This document shows, piece after piece, positions 23,402 to 33,099 of a stretch of 64,000 nt of DNA. The notes beneath the pieces are model-generated. The model did not search any database. It was not told the origin of the DNA and worked only from the letters and a program-made list of their open reading frames with translations. This DNA is from Dyella amyloliquefaciens (lineage in GTDB: Bacteria; Pseudomonadota; Gammaproteobacteria; Xanthomonadales; Rhodanobacteraceae), in assembly GCF_004296575.1 (NCBI RefSeq), contig NZ_SAYT01000007.1, forward strand, positions 248,001 through 312,000. The letters are read 5' to 3'. Every line of letters begins with the position of its first letter. The stretch's first letter is position 1. The translations under genes and the position numbers were made by a program.

Positions 23402-23434
23402 AAAAAACCCCGGCATGAATGCCGGGGTTTTTTA
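23402..23434 (+). terminator. Rho-independent terminator after tRNA-Ser
   Basis: AAAAAACCCCGGCA pairs with TGCCGGGGTTTTTT (about 23402-23434) around a TGAA loop, ending in a T-run. Bidirectional symmetry is possible. Confidence 0.93.
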
Positions 23435-23708
23435 TTGCGTGGAATTCACGGCTGATTATTTTCATCAGCGAACGCGCCTGGAATCGGCACGCGCGCGCCT
23501 TGTCTCCGATGTTGATCGGCCTTGAAGCTGATGCGCTTTTCGCGATCGCGAATGTTGCCAGGTAACGGTTGAGACCTTGCCGCCCGGAAGAGGGTGAAGC
23601 CGAGCCTTGCTGTCTCTGCGATTCAACGCATCCGGCACGCGTGGCGGCCCGTGCGGAATATTCATCCCAGGGCTTTCGCGCGGGCCGCAGGAGCGGCCGA
23701 GGGGCGCC
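23435..23708. other. Gene-poor stretch between tRNA-Ser terminator and lpxH
   Basis: About 270 bases with no convincing gene, RNA or repeat. The only local symmetry is a 14-bp palindrome TTCGCGATCGCGAA near 23538. A minus-strand frame crossing it has no family-like pattern. Confidence 0.4.
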
Positions 23709-24437
23709 TTATGCGATGGAGAGGCCGCGCAGTTCGCTGCCTTCCGGCGAGACGCGCAGCACCGAGCCGTGTTCGTACCAGTCGCCGAGCACGATGCGTT
23801 CGGCGGCTTGTCCATCGATATCGAAACGGTGGACGGCCGGGCGATGCGTGTGGCCGTGGATGAGGCGCGTGACGCCCGCCTTGCGCATGGTGTCGGCCAC
23901 GGCGTCGGCATTGACGTCCATGATGGTTTCCATCGTGCTGCCCGTATGCGCACGGCTGTCCTCGCGCGCTTTCGCGGCGAACGCACGGCGCGCCGCGAGT
24001 GGCATCGAGAGCACCTGCGCCATCCATTCCGGCGTGCGCACCTGTTGGCGCACGGTCTGGTAGGCGACGTCGTCGGTGCAGAGCACGTCGCCGTGCATCA
24101 GCAGGGTGGGGCGGCCGTAGAGGTCGTGCATGGTGCCGTCGTTGAGCAGGGTGAAGCCCGCGCGCCTGGCGAAATCTTCACCCAGCAGGAAGTCGCGATT
24201 GCCGACCATGAAGTACACCGGCACCCCGCTGTCGCGCAGCGCCCTGGTGGCCTGCGCTATGCGTCCGGGGAGCTCGGCATCGTCGTCGTCACCGATCCAC
24301 GCTTCGACAAGGTCGCCTAGGATATAGAGCGCATCGGCCGAACGTGCCTCGTCACTGGCGAGGAACTGTTCGAACAGCTGGGTGATCTGCGGACGGCTGT
24401 CGTCCAGGTGCAGGTCGGCAATGAACAGCGTGGCCAT
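23709..24437 (-). CDS. lpxH: UDP-2,3-diacylglucosamine diphosphatase LpxH
   Basis: Calcineurin-like metallophosphoesterase of lipid A synthesis that hydrolyses UDP-2,3-diacylglucosamine to lipid X and UMP on the inner face of the inner membrane. The 242-aa protein shows the family motifs in order: DLHLD (8-12), GDLVEAWIGDDD (about 41-52), GNRDFL (about 79-84), a HGD segment and HGHTHRP near residue 195. It starts six bases after the stop of the cyclophilin gene, so the two form a minus-strand operon. Confidence 0.96.
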   Translation of the reverse strand: MATLFIADLHLDDSRPQITQLFEQFLASDEARSADALYILGDLVEAWIGDDDDAELPGRIAQATRALRDSGVPVYFMVGNRDFLLGEDFARRAGFTLLNDGTMHDLYGRPTLLMHGDVLCTDDVAYQTVRQQVRTPEWMAQVLSMPLAARRAFAAKAREDSRAHTGSTMETIMDVNADAVADTMRKAGVTRLIHGHTHRPAVHRFDIDGQAAERIVLGDWYEHGSVLRVSPEGSELRGLSIA

Positions 24438-24443
24438 GAAGCT

Positions 24444-25154
24444 TCAGCCCTTGCTCTTGGGCTTGTCGGTGCTCTTGGCAGGCGCGGGTGCGGCAGGCTT
24501 GTCCGCACCGGTCTTCTCGGCAGCTGGCTTCTGTTCGCTGCCGGCGGCTTCCTCGCCGACGACGTTGGCACTGTCGATCACCACCAGCGGGTTGGGCACG
24601 TCGGTCGCAAACGGACCCAGGCCACGCGTGGGCAGGCCGGCGATCTTGTCGACCACGTCCATGCCTTTGACGACCTTGCCGAACACCGTATAGCCCCAGG
24701 TCAGCCCGCTCTGGTTGCCGACGAAATCGAGGCGACGGTTGTCGACGAGGTTGAAGAAGAATTGCGCGGTACCCGAATTGGGGTCTGCGGCGCGTGCCAC
24801 GGCGACGGTGCCGCGCAGGTTGGACAGGCCGTTGTCCGCTTCACTCGGGATGGCCGAACGTGTGCGCTTGGCTTGCAGGTCGCGTGTGTACAGGCCGCCC
24901 TGCACCAGATAACCCTGGATGGCGCGATGAAACACGGTGCCGCTGTAGAAGCCGTCGCGCACGTATTGCAGGAAGTTGGCGACGCTCTTGGGCGACTTGT
25001 CCGGAAAGAGCTCGATGGTGACGTCACCCTGCGAGGTATGCAGCACTACTTCCGGATGAGGTGCGGCAGCCGGTGTCGTGGCGGGCTTGGCGGCCTGGGC
25101 CAGCAGCGCGAGCGGCGACATCAACAGGGCGACGGCGAGCAGGATTCGAGTCAT
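24444..25154 (-). CDS. ppiA: Periplasmic cyclophilin-type peptidyl-prolyl isomerase
   Basis: Accelerates proline isomerisation during folding of exported proteins. The 236-aa protein has a signal peptide (about 1-21, ILLAVALLMSPLALLAQA), then a cyclophilin domain: VFHRAIQGYLVQGG, the FFFNLVDN core and GYTVFGKVVKGMDVVDKI. A low-complexity Lys/Ala/Pro tail follows (about 200-236). ATG 25154 starts the signal peptide; the open frame reaches 25178. lpxH lies six bases downstream. Confidence 0.9.
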   Translation of the reverse strand: MTRILLAVALLMSPLALLAQAAKPATTPAAAPHPEVVLHTSQGDVTIELFPDKSPKSVANFLQYVRDGFYSGTVFHRAIQGYLVQGGLYTRDLQAKRTRSAIPSEADNGLSNLRGTVAVARAADPNSGTAQFFFNLVDNRRLDFVGNQSGLTWGYTVFGKVVKGMDVVDKIAGLPTRGLGPFATDVPNPLVVIDSANVVGEEAAGSEQKPAAEKTGADKPAAPAPAKSTDKPKSKG

Positions 25155-25238
25155 GGCGGGCTGGGCGACGTGTGGCATCAGGACATGATACGCGGCGAAG
25201 AGACGCAGTGGGCCGGCTGGAGCAAGGGTCGGTCAGGC

Positions 25239-26756
25239 TCAGGACGGATGGACTTCCAGTAGCAGGCCCAGCTCGTTCATGGGCACCTGCTCCTGTTCCA
25301 GATCGGCCTCGCTGAGCGGGTGCTGCTCCAGCCACGCCGAGGGCAGCACCAGCCGCACGCGGTGGCTGGTGGCCGCCAGCTGCATCTGCGGCAGCGATTC
25401 GGCGCGGCGCGCACGGCGGAACAGCACGGCAAGGCGCAACAGGGCGGTGATGTAACGCGCCAGCTGGCGATAGCGTTGCGGCAGCGCGGAGAAGGTGGCC
25501 TTGTCCGGCTTGCGGCGATGCGCCTCCACGATGGCCGCGAGCAACTGCTGCTCCTGCCGGGAGAAGCCCGCCAGGTCGGCGTTGCGCAGGATGTAGGCAC
25601 CGTGGTGGTGGTGCTGGCTGTGCGCAATGGCGAGGCCGATCTCGTGCACGCGGGAAGCCCACGACAGCCACTCGCGCGCCTCGGCATCGAGCTTCCACGA
25701 GCGGGCGATCTGGTCGAACAGCATCAACGCGGTCGACTCCACGCGGCGCGCCTGCGCACGATCCACGCCGTAGCGGTTGGCCAGCGCGTCGACGCTGGAA
25801 GTGCGCGGATCGGTGCCGCCTGCACGACCGATCAGGTCCCACAGCAGGCCTTCGCGCATCGAGCTTTCGCATACGCGCATGCGCTCGATGCCCAGTGCCT
25901 CGAACGCCGCCTCGAAGATCACCACGCCGCCAGCGATCACCGGGGCGCGATCCTCGGTAAGGCCGGGGAGCTTCAGCGTGTTGATCTGGCCCTGGCTAAG
26001 CAGGGCGTCGCGCAACGCGGCAATGGACGCCGGCGTGATGCCGTCGTCGGAGAACTTCATGGCCTGCACCACCGAGCCGATGGCCTTGGCGGTGCCGGAT
26101 GAGCCATAGGCCTCGACCCAGCCCGATTCTCGGTAGTCCTCCGCGAACTGCTGCAGCAGCACGCCGATTTCGTTGTTGGCGCGCTGCCAGCGCTTGCGGT
26201 TGAGCTTGCCGCCGGGGAAGAAGCGCAGCGTCGAGGCGATGCAGCCGGCCTGCACGCTTTCCGTGTGCATCGGTGCAAAGCCACGGCCAATGATGAATTC
26301 GGTACTGCCACCGCCGACGTCGATCACCAGCCGGCTTTCGCGCGAGGCGGGCAGGTCGTGCGAGCTGCCCAGGAAGATCAGGCGGCCTTCCTCGCGACCC
26401 GAGACGATTTCCACGGGGTGGCCGAGTTCCGCTTCGGCGGCGGTAAGAAACGATTGTGGCGAGGCCAGCCGGCGGACGGTGTTGGTGGCGACGGCGCGGA
26501 CGCGGATCGAGGGCACGCCAGCGATGCGCTGGCCAAAGCGGGCAAGGCAGTTGAGCGCGCGGGCGCGGTGTTCGGCATCCAGCGTGCCGTCGGCGCGCAG
26601 GCCCGCGGCCATGCGTACTGTCTCGCGCAGGCGATCGATCACGCGTGGCTCACCGTGCTCCACGCGCGCCACCACCATGTGGTAGCTGTTGGAGCCCATG
26701 TCCACGGCGGCGATCAGTTCGCCGTCCTTGATCGGGGTCTGATCGCCTTGGCTCAT
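25239..26756 (-). CDS. ppx: Exopolyphosphatase Ppx
   Basis: Removes terminal phosphate from polyphosphate; also of the GppA family that can hydrolyse pppGpp. The 505-aa length matches two ASKHA-type domains plus a C-terminal HD-like domain. Visible motifs are the phosphate-1 loop DMGSNSYHM (19-27), the glycine loop VIDVGGGSTEFI (about 141-152), AYGSSGTAKAIG, and a HEIGLAIAHSQHHHH stretch in the C-terminal domain. It lies 73 bases downstream of ppk1 on the same strand. Confidence 0.93.
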   Translation of the reverse strand: MSQGDQTPIKDGELIAAVDMGSNSYHMVVARVEHGEPRVIDRLRETVRMAAGLRADGTLDAEHRARALNCLARFGQRIAGVPSIRVRAVATNTVRRLASPQSFLTAAEAELGHPVEIVSGREEGRLIFLGSSHDLPASRESRLVIDVGGGSTEFIIGRGFAPMHTESVQAGCIASTLRFFPGGKLNRKRWQRANNEIGVLLQQFAEDYRESGWVEAYGSSGTAKAIGSVVQAMKFSDDGITPASIAALRDALLSQGQINTLKLPGLTEDRAPVIAGGVVIFEAAFEALGIERMRVCESSMREGLLWDLIGRAGGTDPRTSSVDALANRYGVDRAQARRVESTALMLFDQIARSWKLDAEAREWLSWASRVHEIGLAIAHSQHHHHGAYILRNADLAGFSRQEQQLLAAIVEAHRRKPDKATFSALPQRYRQLARYITALLRLAVLFRRARRAESLPQMQLAATSHRVRLVLPSAWLEQHPLSEADLEQEQVPMNELGLLLEVHPS

Positions 26757-26829
26757 GCGGGGCTCACGTCGGGCTGCAAGACGTGGATTCTCTCACGCTG
26801 GCGCGCTGTCGCGAAGCCGCATGGCCGAC

Positions 26830-28932
26830 TCAGGCGGTGACTGGCACGATCCGATCCAGCAACCATTGCTGGGCGCTATGGGGTAGCTCGTCGCCGGAGC
26901 GTGCCCGCGTATAGCGCCCCTTGCCGTCGAGCAGCCAGGCATCGACATTGTCGGCCAGGTAGTTGGCCAGCGTCTCGTCATAGACCCGCTTGGCCAGCAC
27001 CGGATCGAGGATGGGGAAGGCCACTTCGATGCGGCGCATCAGGTTGCGTTCCATCCAGTCGGCACTGGCACAGTACAGCTCCGGCGCGCCGTCGTTGGCA
27101 AACCAGTACACGCGGCTGTGCTCGAGGAAACGCCCGACGATCGAGCGTACGCGGATGCGCTCGGACACACCGGCCAGGCCGGGGCGAAGGGTGCAGGCAC
27201 CGCGCACGATCAGGTCGATTTCCACGCCGGCCTGCGATGCACGGTACAAGGCCTGGATCACATGCGCCTCGTTGAGCGCGTTGAGCTTGGCGACGATGCG
27301 CGCGGGCTTGCCCGCGAGTGCGTGGGCCGTTTCGCGCTCGATCTTCTCCAGCACCTTGCCATACAGCGTGAACGGCGAATGCAGCAGGTGCTGCAGCTCG
27401 ATCATCGGGCCCAGCCCGGACAGCTGCTGGAAGACCTTGTGCAGGTCCTCGCCGATGCCCGGGTGTGCCGTCATCAGGCCGATGTCGGTATAGCTGCGGC
27501 TGTTGGCCTGGTGATAGTTGCCGGTGGACAGGTGCACGTAACGGCGCAGGCTGTCGTCTTCGCGGCGCACGATCAACAGCATCTTGGCGTGCGTCTTGAA
27601 GCCCACCACGCCGTACACCACTTGCACGCCGGCTTCCTGCAGGCGCGTGGCGAGGCGGATATTGGCCTCCTCGTCGAAGCGCGCGCGCAGCTCGATGACG
27701 ACGGTGACGTCCTTGCCGTTGCGCGCCGCTTCCACCAGCAGGTCCACCAGCGGCGTATCGACGCCGGCACGATAGAGCGTCTGCTTGATAGCGAGCACGG
27801 CCGGATCCTGAGCCGCCTGGCGCAGCAAATCCACCACCGCGGCGAAGGATTCGTAGGGGTGGTGCAGCAGCACATCGCGCTGGCGCAGCACTTCGAACTT
27901 GCAGCGGCTGTCGTTGAAGGCCTGCGGCAGCTGCGGGATGAAGCGGGGGAACTTCAGATCGGGCCGATCGAGGCCGTCGTAGATGGTGCCGGCGCGGATG
28001 ATGTTGACCGGGCCATCGCAGCGGTAGACGTCGGTATCTTCCAGCTCGAAATTCGCGATCAGCATGGAGACGATGGATTTGGGACAGTCGGCGCCGATCT
28101 CCAGGCGCACCGGGCGGGCGTAGCCACGGCCTATGAGTTCCTCGCTCAAGGCGCGGGCGAGGTTGTCGACTTCGGCTTCCTCCACCATCAGCTCGCTGTT
28201 GCGGGTCACGCGGAACTGATAGGCGCCGGCCACCTTGAAGCCCGGGAACATCAGGTCGACGAAGCCCTGCAGCAGCTCGGCCAGGAAGATATAGTGCTCG
28301 CCGCCGTCGCACACCTCGTCCGGCAGGCGGATGATGCGCGGCAGCGAGCGCGGCGCACGCACCAGCGCCATGTGTCCCTCGCGGCCGAACGCATCGCGTC
28401 CCTTCAGCACCACTGCGATGTTGAGGGTCTTGTTGAGGATGCGCGGGAACGGATGCGCCGGATCCAGTCCCAGCGGCGACAGCACCGGCATCACTTCATT
28501 CTCGAAGTAGCCTTGCAGCCAGCCGCGCTGCCGCTCGGTCCAGCGCGAGCGGGTCAGGAAATGGATGTTCTCCTCATCCAGCGCGGGGCGAAGCTCCTCC
28601 TGCCAGGTGGTGTACTGCTCGGCCACCAGGTCCAGCACGCGCTTGCGGATGCGCGTCAGCAACTCGCCGGAGGAAAGACCATCTGGCCCCGGCGCCGCCG
28701 AACCGAACATGTGGTGATGCTTGAGCATGGCCACGCGCACCTCGAAGAACTCGTCGAGGTTGTTGGCCACGATGCTCAGGAAGCGCAGCCGCTCCAGCAG
28801 GGGAATGCGCGTGTCGCGGGCCTGGGCCAGCACGCGGAAATTGAACTCGAGCGCCGCCAGTTCGCGGCTGAGGTAGAACTCAGGAGCAGCTCGGTCGGCA
28901 ACGGGCGAAGGAGTGGCGGGTTTACGGCGCAT
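26830..28932 (-). CDS. ppk1: Polyphosphate kinase 1
   Basis: Reversibly polymerises ATP gamma-phosphate into polyphosphate. The 700-aa protein has the N domain, head domain and two PLD-like catalytic domains; the phosphorylated histidine lies in VHLSTGNYH and the second catalytic histidine in EHSRVYWF. ATG 28932 (MRRKPATP) is preferred to a TTG 14 codons upstream. The minus-strand order phoB-phoR-ppk1-ppx links phosphate sensing to polyphosphate turnover; a PhoB site before ppk1 was not recognised in the 93-base gap. Confidence 0.96.
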   Translation of the reverse strand: MRRKPATPSPVADRAAPEFYLSRELAALEFNFRVLAQARDTRIPLLERLRFLSIVANNLDEFFEVRVAMLKHHHMFGSAAPGPDGLSSGELLTRIRKRVLDLVAEQYTTWQEELRPALDEENIHFLTRSRWTERQRGWLQGYFENEVMPVLSPLGLDPAHPFPRILNKTLNIAVVLKGRDAFGREGHMALVRAPRSLPRIIRLPDEVCDGGEHYIFLAELLQGFVDLMFPGFKVAGAYQFRVTRNSELMVEEAEVDNLARALSEELIGRGYARPVRLEIGADCPKSIVSMLIANFELEDTDVYRCDGPVNIIRAGTIYDGLDRPDLKFPRFIPQLPQAFNDSRCKFEVLRQRDVLLHHPYESFAAVVDLLRQAAQDPAVLAIKQTLYRAGVDTPLVDLLVEAARNGKDVTVVIELRARFDEEANIRLATRLQEAGVQVVYGVVGFKTHAKMLLIVRREDDSLRRYVHLSTGNYHQANSRSYTDIGLMTAHPGIGEDLHKVFQQLSGLGPMIELQHLLHSPFTLYGKVLEKIERETAHALAGKPARIVAKLNALNEAHVIQALYRASQAGVEIDLIVRGACTLRPGLAGVSERIRVRSIVGRFLEHSRVYWFANDGAPELYCASADWMERNLMRRIEVAFPILDPVLAKRVYDETLANYLADNVDAWLLDGKGRYTRARSGDELPHSAQQWLLDRIVPVTA

Positions 28933-29025
28933 CCCGCCATTCTGGCCGATGCGACGTTTTGTTACATGGCGCAATGCGGCGGACTGTGACGGCCGTTCAG
29001 GTAGCGCCCCGAACGGGTCCGTAGA

Positions 29026-30294
29026 TCAGTCCGGATCATTGCCACCCGGTGCCAGCAGGCGCTCGCCGCTGAACCAGCAGGAGAAGGTGGAGCCCTGGCC
29101 AGGCTCGCTCTGGATGTCCAGTCGCGCCTGGTGCAGATTCAGCACGTGCTTGACGATGGACAGGCCCAGGCCGGTGCCGCCGCTTTCGCGCGAACGGCTG
29201 GACGACACGCGGTAGAAGCGCTCGGTAAGGCGAGCCAGGTGCGTGGCCGGGATGCCATAGCCGGTGTCGCTCACCGAATACACCGCGCCTTCCGGCGTGC
29301 GGCGCCAGCGCACCGTGATACGGCCACCGGTGGGTGTGTAGCGCACGGCGTTGCTCACCAGGTTGGAGAACGCGCTGTGCAGGTCTTTCACCGAGCCGAG
29401 CAGGTCGGCTTCGGCAGTGCACTCCACGGTGATCTGGTGGCGCCCCTGGCTCAGCGCCTCGGCTTCCTTGCGGATCGTGGCGAGCAGCGGCGTCATCTGC
29501 ACGCGCTCGTCCTGCACGTGCTCCTGGGTTTCCAGGCGCGATAGCGTCAGCAGATCTTCGACGATCTGGCCCATGCGCTTGGATTGCGCGCGCATCTCGT
29601 TGAGCACGGGGGCGAGTTCGGGCACGTCTTCCGGGTCGATCAACTCGAGATAGCCGTGGATTACCGTGAGCGGCGTGCGCAATTCGTGCGACACGTTGGC
29701 CACGAAATCGCGGCGGATCTGTTCCAGCCGGGTGAGGTGGCTGATGTCACGTGCGAGCAACAAACGCTGGCGGCGACCGAACGGCAACAGCGTGACATTG
29801 ATGTGTCGATTCGGATGGCCCGGCGCCGCCACGTCGTTGAGCGGTTCGCGCGCGCCTTCCTTCAGCCACGAGGCGAGTTCGGTCGTGCTGAGACGCTCAT
29901 CCAGATGCGCGCCACGATCCTGTGGGCGACGCAGGCCCAGCAGCTCTTCGGCGGCATGGTTGAACCAACGGACGTGCTGCTCGTTGTCGAGCAGGACGAC
30001 TGCATCCGGCAGGCTGCCGGCGGCGCTGCGCAGGTCGCGCAGACTGGAGGCGATGCGGCGGGAACGCGTCATGAAACGGTCATGCTGAAGGGAAGTCACC
30101 GAGGAACTCTGCGTCATCATGAGCTGCGCTTGATGACGGATTTGGGTCAGAAGCAAGACGATTTCCGCGATGGCAACCAGCGCCACGCCCGTGGCGACAT
30201 GGCCTCCCGCAAACCAGCCGATGACGCCGCCCACAAGCCATCCGGCGACCATTGCGGCCGGCAGCTTCCATGAGCGGTCGAAGAGATAGGGCAT
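29026..30294 (-). CDS. phoR: Phosphate-regulon sensor histidine kinase PhoR
   Basis: Inner-membrane kinase that phosphorylates PhoB under phosphate limitation. The 422-aa protein has two N-terminal hydrophobic segments (about 11-29 and 32-50) without a large periplasmic domain, a PAS domain (about 85-190), phospho-acceptor His203 in FVANVSHELRTP, and the ATPase domain with SNAVRYTPTGG, DTGYGIP and GGTGLGLSIVKH. phoB lies upstream on the same strand with an 83-base gap. Confidence 0.95.
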   Translation of the reverse strand: MPYLFDRSWKLPAAMVAGWLVGGVIGWFAGGHVATGVALVAIAEIVLLLTQIRHQAQLMMTQSSSVTSLQHDRFMTRSRRIASSLRDLRSAAGSLPDAVVLLDNEQHVRWFNHAAEELLGLRRPQDRGAHLDERLSTTELASWLKEGAREPLNDVAAPGHPNRHINVTLLPFGRRQRLLLARDISHLTRLEQIRRDFVANVSHELRTPLTVIHGYLELIDPEDVPELAPVLNEMRAQSKRMGQIVEDLLTLSRLETQEHVQDERVQMTPLLATIRKEAEALSQGRHQITVECTAEADLLGSVKDLHSAFSNLVSNAVRYTPTGGRITVRWRRTPEGAVYSVSDTGYGIPATHLARLTERFYRVSSSRSRESGGTGLGLSIVKHVLNLHQARLDIQSEPGQGSTFSCWFSGERLLAPGGNDPD

Positions 30295-30377
30295 GGGCGG
30301 TCAGTCATGAATGCCGGGCTGGCGGTGCGCCAGCATCGGCAAAAGCCTGCTTGCCCGCAATAGCGCTGTCGGGCGCC

Positions 30378-31067
30378 TCAGGGGCTGGCGGAAAAACGGT
30401 AACCCGCGCCACGGACCGTCTGAACCATGTCATCCAGCTTCCATGGTTCAAGCGTCTTGCGCAGGCGGCGGATGTGCACGTCCACCGTGCGTTCTTCCAC
30501 GTACACGCTGCCGCCCCATACATGGTCGAGCAGCTGTGCGCGTGAGTAGACACGCTCCGGATGCGTCATGAAGAAATACAGCAGGCGATATTCGGTCGGC
30601 CCGATGGTGACCGCGTCGTCGCCGGCAAACACGCGATGCGCGGGGCCGTCGATGCGCAGGCCGCCGAGTTCGACCATGCCCGAGCCGTCGTCGCCCTGGC
30701 TGCGGCGCAGTACCGCCTTGATGCGGGCTACGAGTTCGCGGGTGGAGAACGGCTTGACGACGTAGTCGTCGACGCCGGCTTCCAGGCCGTTGACGCGATC
30801 CATCTCCTCACCGCGCGCGGTGAGCATGATGATCGGTACTTCGCGGCTCAGCTCCTCCTTGCGCAGGCGACGGGCCAGTTCTAGGCCACTGGTACCGGGC
30901 AGCATCCAGTCGAGCAGGATGAGATCCGGCACCTGTTCGGCGATGGCGAGCTGGGCAGCACGGGCGTCGGCAGCGTGGATGGCGTCCATGCCCGCCTTGC
31001 GGAGGGCAAAGGCGACCATGTCGCGGATCGAGGCTTCGTCTTCGACGATCAGAATGCGTTTGTGCAC
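30378..31067 (-). CDS. phoB: Phosphate-regulon response regulator PhoB
   Basis: DNA-binding activator of phosphate-starvation genes. The 229-aa protein has a receiver domain with acidic pair Glu9-Asp10, phosphorylation site Asp53 (LLDWMLPG) and Lys near 105 (VVKPFS), and an OmpR-type winged-helix domain (about 130-226) ending [12 protein letters not shown]. The start codon is GTG 31067 with a weak ribosome-binding site. Direct and inverted TGACG/CGTCA motifs fill the upstream 120 bases, but no convincing Pho box was identified. Confidence 0.96.
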   Translation of the reverse strand: MHKRILIVEDEASIRDMVAFALRKAGMDAIHAADARAAQLAIAEQVPDLILLDWMLPGTSGLELARRLRKEELSREVPIIMLTARGEEMDRVNGLEAGVDDYVVKPFSTRELVARIKAVLRRSQGDDGSGMVELGGLRIDGPAHRVFAGDDAVTIGPTEYRLLYFFMTHPERVYSRAQLLDHVWGGSVYVEERTVDVHIRRLRKTLEPWKLDDMVQTVRGAGYRFSASP

Positions 31068-31150
31068 GCGTGGGGTCCGCTTGGGGGCCTATGACGCAAT
31101 TATTGCAACGGGGAAATGTTACGCCGCGATGACATTTCACGTCAGCGCAA

Positions 31151-31176
31151 CGTGACGGCAGTGTCTCGCCGTCACG
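31151..31176. terminator. Hairpin between bepA-like gene and phoB
   Basis: Perfect 9-bp arms (31151-31159 and 31168-31176) around an 8-base loop. It lies just after the bepA-like stop (minus strand) and before phoB; no T-run. It could terminate the upstream gene or bind a regulator of phoB. Confidence 0.35.
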
Positions 31177-31186
31177 GAACGAAGGT

Positions 31187-32872
31187 TCAGCGGCTGGCCT
31201 CGCGGGCGCTGAAGCAGACCCGGCCCTGGCAGTTGGAGCCATTTTGCAGGGGTTGCTGGCTGCGGCCGTCGGGGTTGTCGTCGGTCTGCACCCGGCGCTT
31301 GCGGAGCTCCATCACCAGCGGCGTCAGGTCGTTGATGCGGGCCTGGATGCGGGCGCGGGCGTAGTAATCGAGGTCGGGGCGCTTCAGCAGGTTCTTGAGC
31401 TGCTCCATGGCGTCGAACGGCCGACCGGAGAGGTAGGACGCATCGGCATAGGCTTCGCCGGCGCGTACCGTATCGCCGGCTTTGTCGCTGGCGCGGGCGT
31501 ACGTCCGATAAAGCTCAGGCTCGTCGTTGTTGTCGAGCATGGGCATCAGCATGGTGGCCGCCTGGCGGGCATCGTCCTGGCTACCACCTTCGATGAGGGC
31601 CTTGGCATAACCCAATGCGATGGCGCGGTTGCGCGGCGATTGCCGGTTGAGGTCGGCGTACAGGGTCAACGCTTCCGCGCGATGCCCCGCCTGCAGCTTG
31701 GCATCGGCCATGGCCAGGCGCAGCACCTGGTTGTCCGGGTGCGCCGTCAGCAGCGGCTGCAACTCGTCGATGGCCTTGCTGCCGTTGTTGCTGCGTATCA
31801 GCGCGAGTGCGTAGCCGTAGTGATTCGACGGAACGTCGAAACTGCGGTCGTTCTTCAGGCTGGATGCGTAGTACGACGTCATCTGGCCGGGGTCGTTGGA
31901 CAGCACGCGCACGCGTTCGCGCATCAGCAGGAAGTTGTCCACGCCGCCCTTGCCGTCGTGGTTGGTGAGGGACGTAGGGTCCTTCACGAAGGCAATCGGG
32001 GCGGTGCTTTTTTCCCATTGCGTCTTGTCCAGCGTCGAACCCGCCGGTCGTTCTTTCTGCCTGGCGATCAAGGTACCCGCGCGTGCCTTGGCATCGCTGA
32101 TGCGGTCCATGGTCACCGGGTGGTCCTGCAGCAGCGCGGGCGTGTCGCCCAGGTCGCCGCCGCTGCCCACGCGCAGCGTGTCTTCCATGCGCCCGAAGAA
32201 GGACGCCATGGCGCTCGGGTCGTAGCCGGCGTTGGCCAGGGTCTGGATGCCGGCGCGGTCGGCTTCGATTTCGTCCTTGCGGGTGAAGTTGATCTGGCGC
32301 TGCATCAGCAGGCCCTGGCCGCCCATCAGGATCGCGCCTGCCGCGTCGCCGGCCCCGGCGCCCGCGCCTGCGGCGATGGCGCCCAGCAACACCAGCGCCA
32401 TCAGTGGCGTGTCCTTCTTGGATGCCTCGAACGCGCGTTGCAGATGGTTCTGCGTGATGTGGCCGATTTCGTGGGCAATCACGCCGGCCAGCTCGCTCTC
32501 GTTGTTGGTGAGGACGATCAGGCCCGAGTTCACCGCGATATAGCCACCAGGGGCGGCAAACGCGTTGATGATGTTGTCCTTGGCGATGAAGAACTGGAAA
32601 TGGTCCTTGGGCTTCTCGCTGCCGGACACCAGGCGATAGCCAAGATCGTTGATGTAGTCGTCGAGCAGGGCGTCGTCGAGCACCATGTCGAGCGCGCGCA
32701 TTTGGCGCAGCATGGCGGCACCGTAGTCCTGCGCTTCCTGCGGGGAGATCAGCGCATTGGCCGAGCTGCCCAGGTCGGGCAGCCGCACGTCGCGATCCTG
32801 GGCCTGGGCGCTAAGCGTCAGGCCGGCGCAAACCAGCGCCGTCAGCAGGCGGGAAGGCAAAAAACGGGTCAT
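31187..32872 (-). CDS. bepA: Periplasmic M48 metalloprotease with TPR repeats (BepA-like)
   Basis: Outer-membrane assembly chaperone and protease that acts with the BAM complex and LptD. The 561-aa protein has a signal peptide (about 1-24, LTALVCAGLTLSAQA), the zinc motif HEIGH (134-138) with the third-ligand region EIEADRAGIQ, and a C-terminal TPR region (about 330-520: ALALIRSNNGSKAIDELQ and following repeats). ATG 32872 is preferred because AGGA is five bases upstream; an ATG six bases earlier is equivalent. It is divergent from grxC. Confidence 0.92.
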   Translation of the reverse strand: MTRFLPSRLLTALVCAGLTLSAQAQDRDVRLPDLGSSANALISPQEAQDYGAAMLRQMRALDMVLDDALLDDYINDLGYRLVSGSEKPKDHFQFFIAKDNIINAFAAPGGYIAVNSGLIVLTNNESELAGVIAHEIGHITQNHLQRAFEASKKDTPLMALVLLGAIAAGAGAGAGDAAGAILMGGQGLLMQRQINFTRKDEIEADRAGIQTLANAGYDPSAMASFFGRMEDTLRVGSGGDLGDTPALLQDHPVTMDRISDAKARAGTLIARQKERPAGSTLDKTQWEKSTAPIAFVKDPTSLTNHDGKGGVDNFLLMRERVRVLSNDPGQMTSYYASSLKNDRSFDVPSNHYGYALALIRSNNGSKAIDELQPLLTAHPDNQVLRLAMADAKLQAGHRAEALTLYADLNRQSPRNRAIALGYAKALIEGGSQDDARQAATMLMPMLDNNDEPELYRTYARASDKAGDTVRAGEAYADASYLSGRPFDAMEQLKNLLKRPDLDYYARARIQARINDLTPLVMELRKRRVQTDDNPDGRSQQPLQNGSNCQGRVCFSAREASR

Positions 32873-33027
32873 GGGCATCCTGTCCCGAAAAGCGGTGTCG
32901 ACATGCGTTTTGCTGTCCTTGGATCGCCCCCGCGCCAATCGGCCGGTCTGGGGTGGCAACGGAATCCTGGGGCCTTGGGAACGGGGCGTGGTGCCATTCG
33001 CATAGGTCAGCGACAATACCATTGTGA

Positions 33028-33046
33028 GACACCCGTCCGGGGTGTC
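33028..33046. promoter_or_regulatory. Dyad in the bepA-grxC divergent region
   Basis: GACACCC (33028-33034) and GGGTGTC (33040-33046) form a perfect 7-bp inverted repeat with a five-base centre. Positioned between the two divergent genes, it may be an operator. Confidence 0.3.
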
Positions 33047-33063
33047 AGTTCAGTAACTATTGG

Positions 33064-33099
33064 CTTGTTTCAAAGTGCGGTTGCCCCCATTTTGAAACA
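33064..33099 (+). promoter_or_regulatory. grxC regulatory region: heat-shock-like promoter inside a long dyad
   Basis: TGTTTCAAA (33066-33074) and TTTGAAACA (33091-33099) form a perfect inverted repeat with a 16-base centre. The same segment reads CTTGTTT-N14-CCCCATTT (33064-33092), a perfect sigma-32-type -10 with a 5 of 7 -35. TTGCCC-N17-TATTAA (33081-33109) is an alternative housekeeping promoter. All lie within 67 bases of the grxC start. Confidence 0.4.

Noticed and set aside
23465..23986. Minus-strand frame overlapping lpxH and the gap after tRNA-Ser
   Set aside because: Composition only; low complexity Arg/Ala/Ser with no family pattern.
31068..31186. Pho box upstream of phoB
   Set aside because: TGACG/CGTCA repeats are present but do not match the CTGTCATA direct-repeat spacing well enough to call.
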